This document shows positions 35,215 through 48,400 of a stretch of DNA of 64,000 nt, piece after piece. Origin of the DNA: Apostichopus japonicus (Eukaryota; Echinodermata; Holothuroidea; Aspidochirotida; Stichopodidae); NCBI RefSeq assembly GCF_037975245.1, contig NC_092567.1, positions 7,626,714 through 7,690,713 on the forward strand, given 5' to 3'. The position numbers and the translations under genes are program-made. The notes beneath the pieces were generated by a model that was given only the letters and a program-made list of their open reading frames with translations, ran no database searches and was not told the DNA's origin. Every line of letters begins with the position of its first letter. Position 1 is the stretch's first letter.

Positions 35215-36806
35215 TGAGTACTACAAGCGTTCAGTGTCACAAGGGAGCACGTCACGGGGTTGGAACGTTTTTTTTTACGCGATTCCGCATTGAAATATTT
35301 GGTCAAGGTTAACGTATACGACGAAGGCTGAGTAATTGTCGGGTGGCTCGTCGACAAGTACAAAGGAGCTCTAGTACTTTATCCAAGCTAACACTTAGCT
35401 AGGCAAGGACTTCATAGTGCGATGATCTATGTGATTTAAGTTCTAAATATAACCGTTATAGTAGGTTCAATTTAGCGAGAATCTCATTGAACCGTACCCA
35501 TATGCAAAGTGCGTGTCATAACCAAAAAGCGTTACTTAAAACAGGACGATTCTAAAAGGCGTTATAAAAGCTTTCACGTCATCAGTGTATACAGTATATA
35601 GTAACTGACGTTTCCCTACTAAAGTATATGTAGTATGACCTCTGCCTCGGTTGGATAATTATGAATAGATTTGTTATGTTACAACGTTTACTGAAGAAAG
35701 GACCCATATTTTACAGGTTTTTTGAAATAAAAGTAAACAGTATGTAAGTGTGATACAATTACTCAAATCACAACGTATGGCACATCAGTTGTACGACAGG
35801 TTTAACACGGCGATCACGGTAATACACGAAGTAGTGGATGTGTTTCTCCAAATAGATTTGTACATCGGATTGATGTCTGCACAATTTGGATATATTGACT
35901 GGGTTTTTGTAAAGGAATTCCGATACAGTCACATTGTCCTTAGATTAAAAAGGCTTGATATATTGCTATGGCATTGTGTTCATCACCTCTTCCAGAAACA
36001 AACAGTTGGAAATCACCTCCCATTCCAGGACCATTCGACACCAAGAATTCAAGGATTGAATATAACAATAAAGAACTCCCATATTATTGAAACTAAAGGT
36101 CGTTGAGTCAATGTTATTTACACCAGAACAAAGGACATCCAATTTAACCACCATTAGGTGAGTAAATAAGGTTAATAGATTGTACTAATAAATGGAGGAA
36201 TTAGGTGAGGTGGGTATATTGCAAGACCTGGTGACATAGAGGGAATCCACCAGTGGCGGAGCGTCCATACAGTCAGGGGGCGGATGTCCCCCCCCCCCCC
36301 TTGACGGACTCAAATGGACTGCTGGCGCCCTTTTCAGCTTTTTACCACTTTTTATTTATTCGCGATTATTGACTTTTTTATTGCCTCTCATCTACCTATT
36401 GACATTTGTCACATTTTGTTGGCGATGACACCTATTTATTCCCGTTTATCTGCAAATTAGCAAGGCCCGGAAAGGGTCATTTCCGGCGATCTAGGGAGTA
36501 CCTTTACTCAAAAAATGTCGGTACGCTCGCGCCAACCTGGGGTGGCGCTGTGCTTAGATAGTGTTGAATGCCCCTACAGACCATTCTCGCCCCCCTTGAC
36601 TAATACCCCTAGCTCCGCCACTGTAATCCACCACTCCCCCCTACACACACACACACAAAACAGACACGCTAGACTGTATATAGACCCCATTTAGTGTCAA
36701 TTTGTATCCGAGTTGTTCCATTTTAGGTACATTGTGTATGTGACTTGCATTTGCTGTTGATTTTGAACTCTCCTATGTGGTGTGCTTTCTTCTTTGTTTA
36801 ACAATA
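35215..36806 (+). repeat. Segmental duplication, copy B
   Basis: Collinear with copy A (27605-28828) except for the MITE at 36251-36623. It contains a 118-codon frame (35750-36106; VIQLLKSQRMAHQLYDRFN onward) that is broken in copy A. The differences in the shared part of the frame are mostly amino-acid changing, so there is no sign of purifying selection. Confidence 0.85.
36251..36623 (-). mobile_element. hAT-like MITE, second CAGTGGCGGA copy
   Basis: A 373-bp element with CAGTGGCGGAGC and GCTCCGCCACTG ends, inverted relative to the copy at 12110-12486. The flanking 8-mers GAATCCAC and TAATCCAC match at 7 of 8 positions. The hairpin core lies at 36521-36560 on the minus strand. Copy A of the surrounding duplication lacks the insertion, which fixes both element ends independently. 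Confidence 0.94.
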
Positions 36807-38940
36807 AATATATTCTAATCAATTAAGGAATTAAAAAAGTAAGTCAACGTACCCACAACTCCCTACAGTACATATGTCACGTGTCACCAGTCGGATGAGA
36901 CAGCTATCTACAACTAGAAAACCTATACTTGCACAGGTACCTTGAAAGAATATGAAGTCAACATATTGTAATTTGTTCCTCACCACTACCACAATGATAT
37001 TGTAGCGTGACGTATGATGGGTAATAACATCCCCTGTAAAGACTTTTGGTAGTGGAATCTTTCTTTTGTGTTCACTGTGGTAACCTCTGTATTAAGCTGT
37101 CTGTATTATGTGCGTGTATTTGTCCCTTCACAGAATTTGCAGTTTAAAGCTTCTATAAAAACTATACCTAACTACATGTCCTCAAGTTCTATTTCGATGT
37201 AGCCGTCCTCACAACAACTAGTGCATTTAAAATTAATGTTTAGAGTCGAGGATTAATTCGCATTAAGTAGAAGCTCACTATGCAGGTTATACCTAAGTAC
37301 CTGCGACAAAAATAAAGGTTGAATGTCACATTGCTACGATCCGTATGTAAAATAAAGTTTTACTTTCTGAGAAGGTACCAGATATATGACGTACATGTGA
37401 GCATGCGTACATGCTGTAAATACGGTGATACGACCTTAATCGATGTTGGTGACCATATAGCCATATTGGCAGTTCACTATATTGATATAGCGGGGAACAT
37501 TTACATGTGGCTCAGGCGACGAATATATTGTATTCAAGAGACAAAACTAGTTTAAGTTAACATTCCAGCGGTATGTTAGAGTTATCACTTACATACTTAT
37601 GTAAGGTACTAACTGAGATGGAGACAATTTAATAAAAAAATCTTTATGTTTTTTTTTTTCAAAACAAATGTTTACAACCTTCTGTACTTTAAAAAGAAGT
37701 ATGGCTTCTAAAAAGGATCATAAGGGCAAGGGCGAGAGGAGATGGAAGAAAAGGAATTAACACCGATATCTCGCGTATGTCTAATGCACAAGAAAAACAA
37801 ATATCTCAAATAGAAGGTTACATGAGCTTCTGCAGCGTTGCTGCTCTTGTGTAAACAAGACAACAATCCGTACACAATCCTACGAACATCTGTGTGTAGT
37901 CATGCATACAACCAATGTATGGTCCATTAATCTTTACAGTGGTGTGTAATTCGCTATTTCGGCTACTCTACATTTTAATCTTGATGCTAGACTCATTAGA
38001 ATCATACCCTCCATTTCCTCATAGAATAAATATAATTATGATACATACACAGCAATAGCAAAATATTCTCTTCCAAAGGAAAGTAAATACCAAAACTGAA
38101 GCATTCATTCCTTATTCACGTTGTATATATTATCAGTATTTTCCTTATCTCATGTTCCTTGTATTCCATTATATATCTCTGATCCTAACATAATTTTGTC
38201 ACTATATTTTCCGATCGACTCGATTTTACCTGATGATACCCGGGAAAGTCGTGGTAATAGAGCTTTACGTGTACTTTGGTGTGTTTTACTGACAAGCCGC
38301 TGCAAGATATGATACGGAATGCTTATGTTACTAGACACTATTTCAATGCCTTTCATGTTGGTTGCGTCTGCTTCCATACTAATACCAGGGTGACAAACTT
38401 TCAACGGCTGAACGAACACGATTACGAACAAGATATCAACATAAAAGTAACTCATAATACTATTTACAACTTCAATAGTGTTAAATACCATAACAACTAC
38501 GTTAGGTTTTTCACCAACGTAGGTTGACGCGACTTTCTTTATTACATAATTTTGAGTTTTCTATCGGTTTACAGATTCCATCGGTTATGCGAGAAGTGTT
38601 GATCACCCCAGTTTTATAGAAAGTTTCTGGTAGAAATATCTAACTGGTAAGTGAAGCAGTTGATGCTATAGTAGAAAATGTATTTAGTAAACTAACCACA
38701 CATATAGAAACGTTATCTTTTCTGCTATGTATTTCTGTTATGATGTGTCTTATGGTGTGGTTTTTGCCCATATCTACTGGATTCTGCTATTAAATACTTT
38801 CAATTAGCAGCCTACTTTCTCCATAAATTTATTCAGTTATTTTCCAGCAACGCAAAATGCGTTGGCTCTCCATGAAAATCCATGTCGGAAAGGAAGACTT
38901 AAAAAGAAAACAACTGTCGTTTGCCAATAGAGAATATTCA
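36807..38940. other. No gene seen
   Basis: AT-rich DNA without a convincing exon or repeat unit. Several frames of 60-113 codons have no splice or homology support. Confidence 0.4.
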
Positions 38941-40455
38941 GATAGGATGGATAGAATGGATAGGATGGATAGACTGGTTGATAGTTAGGATGGATGGATA
39001 TGATGAATGGCTGAATAGGATTGATGGATAGGATTAATGGATAGTATGAATGGATGGATGCATAAGATGAATGGATGAATAGGATGGATGGATAGGATAG
39101 ATAGGACGAATGCATAAGATGCATATGATAAATGGAGAGGATGGATGGATAGGATGGATGGATATAATGGATAGGATGGATAGAATGGATAGGATGGATG
39201 GATAGGATGGATGGATAGGATGGGTAAGATGGATAGGATAGATAGGATGGACGGATAGGATGGATGGGATGGATGGATGGATAAGATTGATGTATGGATA
39301 GGATGGATGGATGAATGGGTGGATGGATGGATAGGATGAATGGATAGGATGGATGGATAGGATAGGTAAGATGGATAGGATAGATAGGATGGATGGATGG
39401 ATGGATGAATGGGTGGATAGAATGGATAAGATTTATGTATGGATAGGATGGATGGTTGGATGAATGGGTGGATGGATGGATGGATGGATAGGATGGATGG
39501 ATGGATAGGATTGATGGATAGGATTGATGGATAGGATGGATGGATATGATAGAAAAGATGGATAGGATAGATAGGACGGACAGGATGGATGGGATGGATG
39601 GATGGATAAGATTAATGTATGGATAGGATGGATGGATGGATGGATGGATGGATGGATGGATGGATGGATGGATGGATGGATGAATAGGTGGATGGATGGA
39701 TGGATTGATAGGATGGATGGATAGGATGGATGGATGGATAGGATGGATGGATATGATAGGTAAGATGGATAGGATAGATTTGATGGACAGATCGGATGTA
39801 TGGATGAATGGGTAGATGGATGGATGGATAGGATGAATGGCTGAATAGGTATGAATGGATAGGATGAATGTATAGTATGTATGGAGAGGATGGATGGATG
39901 GATGAATAGGTGGATGGATGGATGGATTGATAGGATGGATGGATAGGATGGATGGATGGATGGATAGGATGGATGGATATGATAGGTAAGATGGATAGGA
40001 TAGATTTGATGGACGGATCGAATGGATGGATGGGATGGATGGATGGATGGATGAATGGGTAGATGGATCGATGGATGGATAGGATGAATGGCTGAATAGG
40101 TATGAATGAATATGATGAATGTATAGTATGAATGGATAGGATGGATGGATGGATATGGTTCATGGATGGATGGATATGATGGATGGATAGGATGGATGTA
40201 TAGGATACATATGATGGATGGCGGATAGGATGGATAGGATGGATTGATATGATGAATGTATAGGATTGATAGGTAGGATGTATGGATTGGATGGATGGAT
40301 AGGATGGATGGATAGGATGGGTGGATAAGATGAATACATATGATGGATGTATCGGATGGATGGATGGATAGGATGGATAGGATGGATAGGATAGATATGA
40401 TGGATATGATAGATATGATGGATGGATTGGATGGATATGATGGATAGGATAGATC
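38941..40455 (+). repeat. GGATGGATA-type satellite, about 1.5 kb
   Basis: A continuous mixture of ATGG and ATAGG words (GGATGGATAGGATGGATGGA and variants). Some longer blocks are repeated, for example the GGATGGATATGATAGGTAAG segments near 39745 and 39970. On the minus strand, frames of up to 346 codons encode endless [10 protein letters not shown]-like peptides because stop codons cannot arise from these words. They are not genes. Confidence 0.97.
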
Positions 40456-42439
40456 TATTGATGGGTCGATCAAAAGAAAGAAACACTGGGTAAAACAAAT
40501 TATAATAAGGTTAACACCGATGGTAGGTTAGCAATCTGATAAAGTTTTCGTTAGATTGATATAATCAATATGAACTTTAAGTGAATGCTAAAACGAAGCG
40601 AAACGAAACAAGAACCGCGTCTAAGTATACTATTGTTCTCAACTGATTGAGCCATGCGGCCATTAGGTCTACTTGTTACTGACCATAATTACCTGGATCT
40701 TGCTGAAAGTGACAATCAAACGCATCATTAGCTTCCCTTAATTTATATAACATCTACCACAATAGTGTAGTTTTATATCACGATGGAATGCAAGGGCAGA
40801 CACAGTGTGACTTTTATTGATCCTTTCTTTGCAATGTTGCATACATCAGAGCTAGTATGATCTCAAATGGACTCCTGTAAAGCGTTATGAATTTAAAACG
40901 TGTTGTATTGTATCATCCTACTCAAGTTAAGTATTGTCGCCGTGATTCAAATTATTAGTTAAGATTGTGAGCTGTGAGCAGTGTTACTGTTGAGCATTCA
41001 ACATTTGTGGGGAGTATTGGTCAAACAATATCATTGATGTTGACCAATGAGCAATTTTTGTTAAGAAAAGCTACTGTACTTTATTGTCGTTATGAATTTG
41101 TTGTGATTATTGCAGTAATTTGACAAGGAATTTGATTGACGAATTATTGTAAGTTCGTGCTTTTATAGCTAAGACCTTATTTCGCTAAATGACTTTGGAC
41201 ATAGAAAGTAATATCATCCTTTTATAATGTTATTTTGAAATAATGTTGAATTGGTACAACTATGAACAACTATGTGAATAGGTATGAAAACATGCAAAAG
41301 CAATTCCAATAAGGTGATACTTGATTTCAAATTAAATGTCATCATGTACTTCCAGACTCCTCAAAATAAAGAGCAAACGAAATAATATGACTACTGTCCT
41401 TGTACTTACGTAACATTTATTACATTATCTTATTTTTCAAGTGATCGACAATAAACTTTAGAATAGTTTAATTCTAATAATGTTTCAAGATCAAGCAAAT
41501 CCAATAGTTTTTCTTACCTCAACACGTGATTAGTACCAATGTCGTTTTACTTTGAAGATAATATTGAATAACATTGAGATGGTTTGGTAAAGTTGCACTC
41601 AACTACTTTAAAATTAATGTTTTGTCGACTTTCTGTTTCTGTCTCTATTAATAACTGTGCCCTATACAGCTCTAGAGTAGTAATAATTTGTTGCAGTGAA
41701 TGAAAAGAAATATATGTGTTCATCGTAACAACTTTTTTATGTGGATAACAGTGACATGTCGATACTATTTTCAATATAACATGTATTTGAGAGATAAAGT
41801 GAACAAACATTCAAAGTATATAGGACAGTCAATGTGACTACGCTAACACACATCATTGAGGTGTACCTAGTAAGTGACTACAATTATAATCATAAAAGAC
41901 CAAGTTCATTCAGATTGATTGCATCCAATACGACTATTAAGAAAGAACTTTAGTAGTATTTGTATAGGTTGGATGTATAGTAAAACCAATCTACTATTTG
42001 GAGAATTCAGTGATATATAAGTACAATATCGCAAACAATTTGTGCTAACCCTTTTTTAGGCCTTTAAAATCAATTCCCGTTCGGTTCTATCAATTTTTAA
42101 ATTATGAAAAAACCTTCCGGTTTTTTTCTTTTCAAATCCTTTCATATGCCGGAATAATCAGCAATTCAAATTCGTATCATAACTGTACAGTTATGCGCAG
42201 TTATGTACAATAAAAGTTAGATTCATACACATCATGTATACCAATTATAAAGTTTGCACCATCAATAACATGAGAGAGACAATCAGCCCAAAAACTGTAA
42301 CACTAACCATTCAAAGTATAAATATTCTAGAAACCCATTTATATCCTGAGTAATCCAGTTAATGCCTTGACCGTGGAACTTTACATAGAATTTCCAGTCA
42401 AATTGATGTTTATTTTGCATGCAAAATTACAGACCTAAG
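40456..42439. other. No exon seen upstream of the NLR start
   Basis: AT-rich DNA. A promoter or 5' non-coding exon for the NLR gene may lie here, but no TATA-plus-initiator arrangement stood out. Confidence 0.35.
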
Positions 42440-42497
42440 ATGGCTGCCAATGTTAATCCCGTGGACATCAAACCAGATGTGAAGAAGGCAGTAAATG
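42440..42497 (+). CDS. NLR exon 1
   Basis: Encodes MAANVNPVDIKPDVKKAVN plus one base, with donor ATG|GTAAGT. A TTACAG acceptor-like site just upstream at about 42431 leaves open a 5' non-coding exon. Confidence 0.7.
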
Positions 42498-45400
42498 GTA
42501 AGTTTATAAACCGAACAATTTGCATTTAGTAAGTAAATTGTCGTTTCTTGTGTTAGGCTGTTTTATTTACAATCCACGGTACACTGTAGCGTTTTCTAAT
42601 ATAGTTGAGAATCCATATTCACTTTTCTTTTATAAAAACACTATAATATTGGCGAATTTAATGCGGATATCATGAATATATTTTGACAACATAATATCAT
42701 ATGAAAATCAAACTTTTGAAAGTGAAAGGGATTAACAGGTCATTACATTTTGATCGATAAGTTTAAAGTATTTATGTTCATATCACTAACGCATCCGTTG
42801 TTACTACATTCATTCATATCTGAAGGAGTGTTCCATGTGCTAGTTAGGTGTCTTTTATCCTCTTTCGTTATTTTCAACAGGTTTTGGTAGTTTTAAAGTT
42901 GCACTTGCTACCGTTCTGACTGTTAAAATTGTTCTTGATCTTGCTACGTTCTTTGAATATCCGCCTGTCGTCATAGAAGAGTTGAGCAATGCTACAGCCA
43001 GTGCAGGCCTTATCATGATTCGTTATATGGAAGAGAGAGGACAAATAGAGCCAACAAGTATCATGACACTTCTGTGTGCGCTGAAGAAAATGTGTCTTTT
43101 TGGGATTGAGATGCGTGTAAGAAAGCTGTATGAGGAACTATGTTCCAGTGATGATCATTCTAAGGCTCAATTAGAAGGTACTGTAACTGAAAGCATATCT
43201 TTATACATGAATGTTCGTATGCACTCGCACAAGTCATAAGAATGCACATTACCTCCATTGATTTCCTGCGATTGGTAAATTTCGAAGGATTTGCTACAAT
43301 GTTAGTGGTGAATCGATTATTTACTAAAGACTCTTTCATTTATATAGCTGGAGGTAAATTGTTCCTTTAACAATAGTAGATGCACTAGTTTGTGTGTAAT
43401 AATAACACAAGATTATTGGATGTATAGTATCTTAGTAATTCAAATTGGATATTCTCGATCCTAAGGTCAAAGCCGTCTACAATACATCTGAATGAGATAT
43501 TTTAATAGAATTCTTAGGTAATGCTACATGTCCAAAAATCAATATTCTAATGCCCCATTTTCTCACAAAACGTATCCAATGGTTATTGTTTGATTTTATG
43601 TAAAACAAGTACTTTGTAGCAAATATTCCATGAATGGATTGAAACTGAAAGTGTTCTCCTTTTGAATCTCTGACAGAAGCGAATGGTAAACAGAACATAT
43701 TCCAGTTAAATTCGTATACTTGTATAAGCTGTTTCAGGACATTGGTATTCTCTTTTAATAAGTAGTTATATGTTACATTGTTCAGACTATGGTGTGTAGT
43801 AAAGTTAGTGAGGCCAATAATGTTTCAAGTCGATGCGCTTAACATTTATTTTCTACTCATGGGTATAACTGTAGTAATTTGATAATAAATAGTATATGAC
43901 AATAATATTTGATAAGTGATATCACAAATATTACTACTGGAGTTGATTAATGAGCTTAGGAACTTGACTGGAGCCGACTTACAACCGGCAAATTCATACA
44001 GGGGCGTAGCGAGGAATTTGCAAAGGGAGGGGCGAAGTCTGTAGGCAAACCATCTAAGCGTAGCGCCACCATGTATTGGCGCGAAGATGCTTCCCAGATC
44101 GCTGGAAATGGCACTTTCCAGGCCTTGTAAGTTGCATCTAAGCATTTTATATTTTGAAATTAATAGCGATATCATGAAAAAATACAAAATATATGCTCAG
44201 GAGAGGGAGCGGTACCCCTTTGCCCCCCCCCCCACCCCCTTGGCTACGCGCCTGAAGTCATGTAGCAATCTTAAGCCTATACGCACAGTGCTCAACTATC
44301 CATGATTTCCCGAGTAATGACAGTTCCCTCCGTCGAGTTTTAATAGTTAGTACAGTGTGCGGCGGGCGTTAGATGACACTTCCACACCGAACAATGGATT
44401 TTAGAAAATTATTATCCTAGATTGTTTGAAGATATGCTCACTTGTAATACAAAAGAAAACGTTTCTCTCTACGGTAAATACACATCTTCATAAACTCTTT
44501 CAAAGAAAAATAAACCCAGTGGTTCAATGAGATTCAGCCAATGCTATACATATGAAAGAAGATGTTCTACCTTAATGATATATATGTTGAGGATTTAACA
44601 TATGCATGGATGTGCTAGTTAAATCCATCCTGTGTGCTCAAGGATTAAAGAAATTCTAAATTTTTTTACCAAGTGGGTAAGCAATGCTAATTAAGTGATT
44701 GATAGTGAAATAACACGTTCACCATAACATGAGAGCATGCACGACATGGAAGTATTACCACCTGATGATGACGTTCTTTCACTAATAAATGAACGCAAGC
44801 GTTACATTGGCAGTTCCACGCTCTATAGAGTGAGTGGATGGATTTTCTGTTAAAGCTCAACGCTATTGGTAGAGATATTTAACATTAACTCAATGCTTAG
44901 ACATATTTGATTACATTATGATAGCTGACACCCTCTACTTTGACTTCGCCTCCGCTATCATGAGCATTTGAATTTTGGTGAGTGCAACATAGTTAATGAA
45001 AAATTCAGTTAAGTATCCATTGCTATCAGTGTTTTAAAAATATGTAGCTTTTATAATAAAAATTGGTAACCCATTACATGATTTGACGTTACGTCACCAA
45101 TAAAAAGTAGTTACAAAGTACGCTAGACATACTTGGTGACTGATATTTGACCTTACGTAAACTGAATTTCACAATTTTGAGTTTTATACTGCACTCACGT
45201 CTCACTTAAACCCACTCGATGATAAGTTTGTTTCAGAAGTAAGGTCACAATGTGTGACCTTTCAAGTGCTAAAAACTCTTTGTTTTTTTTAATCTCAGGA
45301 AGGAAAAACGATCTCATCAAGTATGCAAAAACAGCCTATCGAAAGCACTACGAAACAGCTAAGCCATTTCCTTCCATGAGCAAGTGTAAGGTTAACACTA

Positions 45401-48400
45401 TATTTGTTCAGGGAGGTATTTACTGTTCGGCTCTGGAGGGTGATTTCATGCAAAAGCCCGATGTGCTAGAATCTTACAACGATATTCTGAGCAGCTCCAA
45501 AACTAAGTCAAAGAGAACGTTAATTGAGGCTGACCCTGGGTTCGGGAAATCAACACTTACATCACAGTTTGTCTATGACTGGTGTACTAACAACCCTGAA
45601 TCTCCTCTCAAAGATGTAGAAATACTTATATTTCTCCAGTTGAGGCAACTGACAGGTGTACAGTCTATATACACTGCCATAAAGAATTCCATAGTGCCCA
45701 AAGATGAGGACATGGATGAAGCTTGCATTAAGGAAATCCTCAAAGTATATACAAAGTCTGTTGTCATGTTATTTGACAGTTATGACGAGTATCCTGACAA
45801 GAATGAAACCGAAACAGATATCTTCTCCATCATTGAGATGAAAATGTTTCAAGATATTCTTGCCATCATACTTACCAGGACATTGAACCTCCCGCCTAAC
45901 TTACACCCCGAAACAAAACGAATCAGATTAACAGGGTTTGGGGTGGCTGAACGTCGAAACTATGTGCTGAAGGCGGTGGCTGATGATGTCCAGTTGGCAG
46001 ATCGGATCGAAGAGCAGCTTCAGAGAAACCCCTTCTTAAGAGATCTCTGTCAGGTCCCTCTCTTCTCCACTATGGTCGCTCACATAGCACACGAGAGGCC
46101 AGAAATCGAGATATTTAGCACAGTAACAAAATTTTTTACTTATGTGATCGCATGCGTTCATAACCATATGAAAAGCAAGAAATGTGCTAATACTGAGGTG
46201 TCTGCTTTTAAAACGGAACTAGCTAAACTGTATCGTATTGCTTTTGAAGGCCTCACACGGAAGAACCAGCAGCTGACATGGGAGAACACCTATTTAGTTT
46301 CAGAACTTGGACAAGAGTTCTATGATAACTATATTAGGCTTGGGATGTTTGCACAGGAAGTGGTTTTTGACATTTCCCAGTGTCGATATAAGACGGAAGC
46401 ACGAATATGGCACAAAATCATCTGTGAATTTTATGCCTCCCATCATCTGGTGTGCATTCTTAGTGAAGGTAAGTCTTCAGTACAGATATTGATGCATGAC
46501 CACAGTTTGTCATCTTAGATGTGTAAGATAATGAGTAAACCTAAGAGATGGAAGTATTGTTCGTATGTCCTTGTATGTGCATAGATAAACAGCTTACGCT
46601 CCTCGTACCCCCAACCCACAGTGTCTGGTATGTATATATGCAAATTAACATTTATACAACACGCGTGACAATGTAAGCAAATAAAGTCATCATTTGCCAC
46701 TGACCCAGTTCAACATAACAAAGATTGGGTTTGGATCTTTATATATGTATGCTTGTTGTATTTGAAGACAAGAGCGCTACAGGTAGAGATACCCTCAGGA
46801 AGATCAAAGCAATGTTGAAAAAAGCTGACAACACTGGATTTACAAGCAAATTGTACACATCTGGGTAACATAGGATGGACACAAGTTCGTATGTTGTTGT
46901 GAATGTATAACCATATTGGATACTTTGACTTCTGTATCTATTAAAAAACACGTTATTCGACCTATGAACTAGATTGTTGCTATTTGTGCTCGTCAGTTAT
47001 CTCCACATATTGTTAAAATGCTTTTCCTGTGGTTCAATATGATTGCTTCTCAAAAATGCTTAGGTAAAGATAGAAAATATGGAAGTAAATATATAAACCA
47101 GATCCTCATCACATTTTGTATCACAAAGATATGAATAATATAGAATTGGTAATATTTTGCATTTGGCAACAGCACAATGAATGGTACCATCAAGACAACG
47201 CTGCTAAAAATATCTTTGTTTTTTTTCATCATTTTTCAATCATTTATCAAAATAGCCATGTGGTATTTTCCTTACAAAATCGTATATGATTCCATGTTCC
47301 TTTTAGTGTTCGATTATTTGTTTAGTCAACCTAATCCAAAATGTATTAAAAATGAAGCTTTTGATAATATCTCATCTCACAAAGATTTCATAGATGGCCT
47401 GGTCGACTACCACTATAATAATACACAAAATGTTAGAACGTAAACAAACGCTGTGACTATCTTCATCCTAGGCAACTTTAGTTTGCAAGTATAGAGACAA
47501 GAACACGAACTAATAAATTACATTTAAAGGAATCTGTAATTTGGTTGACATTGTAAGAGTGAAATATGTGACAAACCAGTCAAAACCTAATATCAGAAAA
47601 ACCAAATATTATTTCCATGACCTCATAAAATTAAACCATCCTCTGCAAATTCTCTCTTTTCTCTGTAATTGTTTTTCAAAGAAAGTTGACAATTTCGAGG
47701 GTAATATGCTAAGAACTATTTGTCAAAACCTTTACCAATTCTAGCAGAGTAGAACTATAGAGCAGCAACACTGATGACCCTAACTCACCTAAGGTCAATA
47801 GTATAATGCATATGCCCAATTATTTGCATAATAATTTGCATAGTAATCTGTTACTGAAAAAGGAACTTAAGGTCGTACTCCATAGTAATAAACAAATAAA
47901 CAAGTATTTTTGTATCAGCATGAATGTTGTACACTAGGATATCAATCTGAATGCCAAATACTCAGTGTACTGTTGTAAACATGATAATTTAAATCTTAAC
48001 CAGGAATGCAAAAACATTGAGGTTTAGATTACATGCAACGAGCTGCTTCTTCAAATATACGATGATTCCATTCTTAACATATATATATATTTTACAAGTT
48101 TCCACAGTTTGCTCTCTGTTTCACTGACATGAAAGGACCAACTAAAACAACTAACTAGAACTAGAACATAGTAATACATCCACTCATACATTTCTGTATT
48201 CATTGACAATAGTATGAGCACTTGACCAAAACAATAGGAGGTCTGTTAGAGTATGTTACAAATTTGCCTGGTTGAGAGAAATACATCCAGTTCTAAGTTT
48301 TCACTGTTATATGTACAAAATAAGCTATGACTTTTTTCTGTGTTGTTTAATGTGCCCCTTCACAGACTGAATTGATCAAGCGTTGTGACAATGTGAGCAA

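Noticed and set aside
39433-40473. 346-codon minus-strand frame of Pro/Ser/His/Ile repeats
   Set aside because: It comes entirely from the GGATGGATA satellite, whose words cannot form stops on that strand. There is no start context, splice site or non-repeat domain.
45250-45298. ATG at 45250 as the start of the NACHT protein
   Set aside because: The codons before 45299 form a polypyrimidine tract ending in CTCAG, and the phase matches exon 2, so this stretch is intron.
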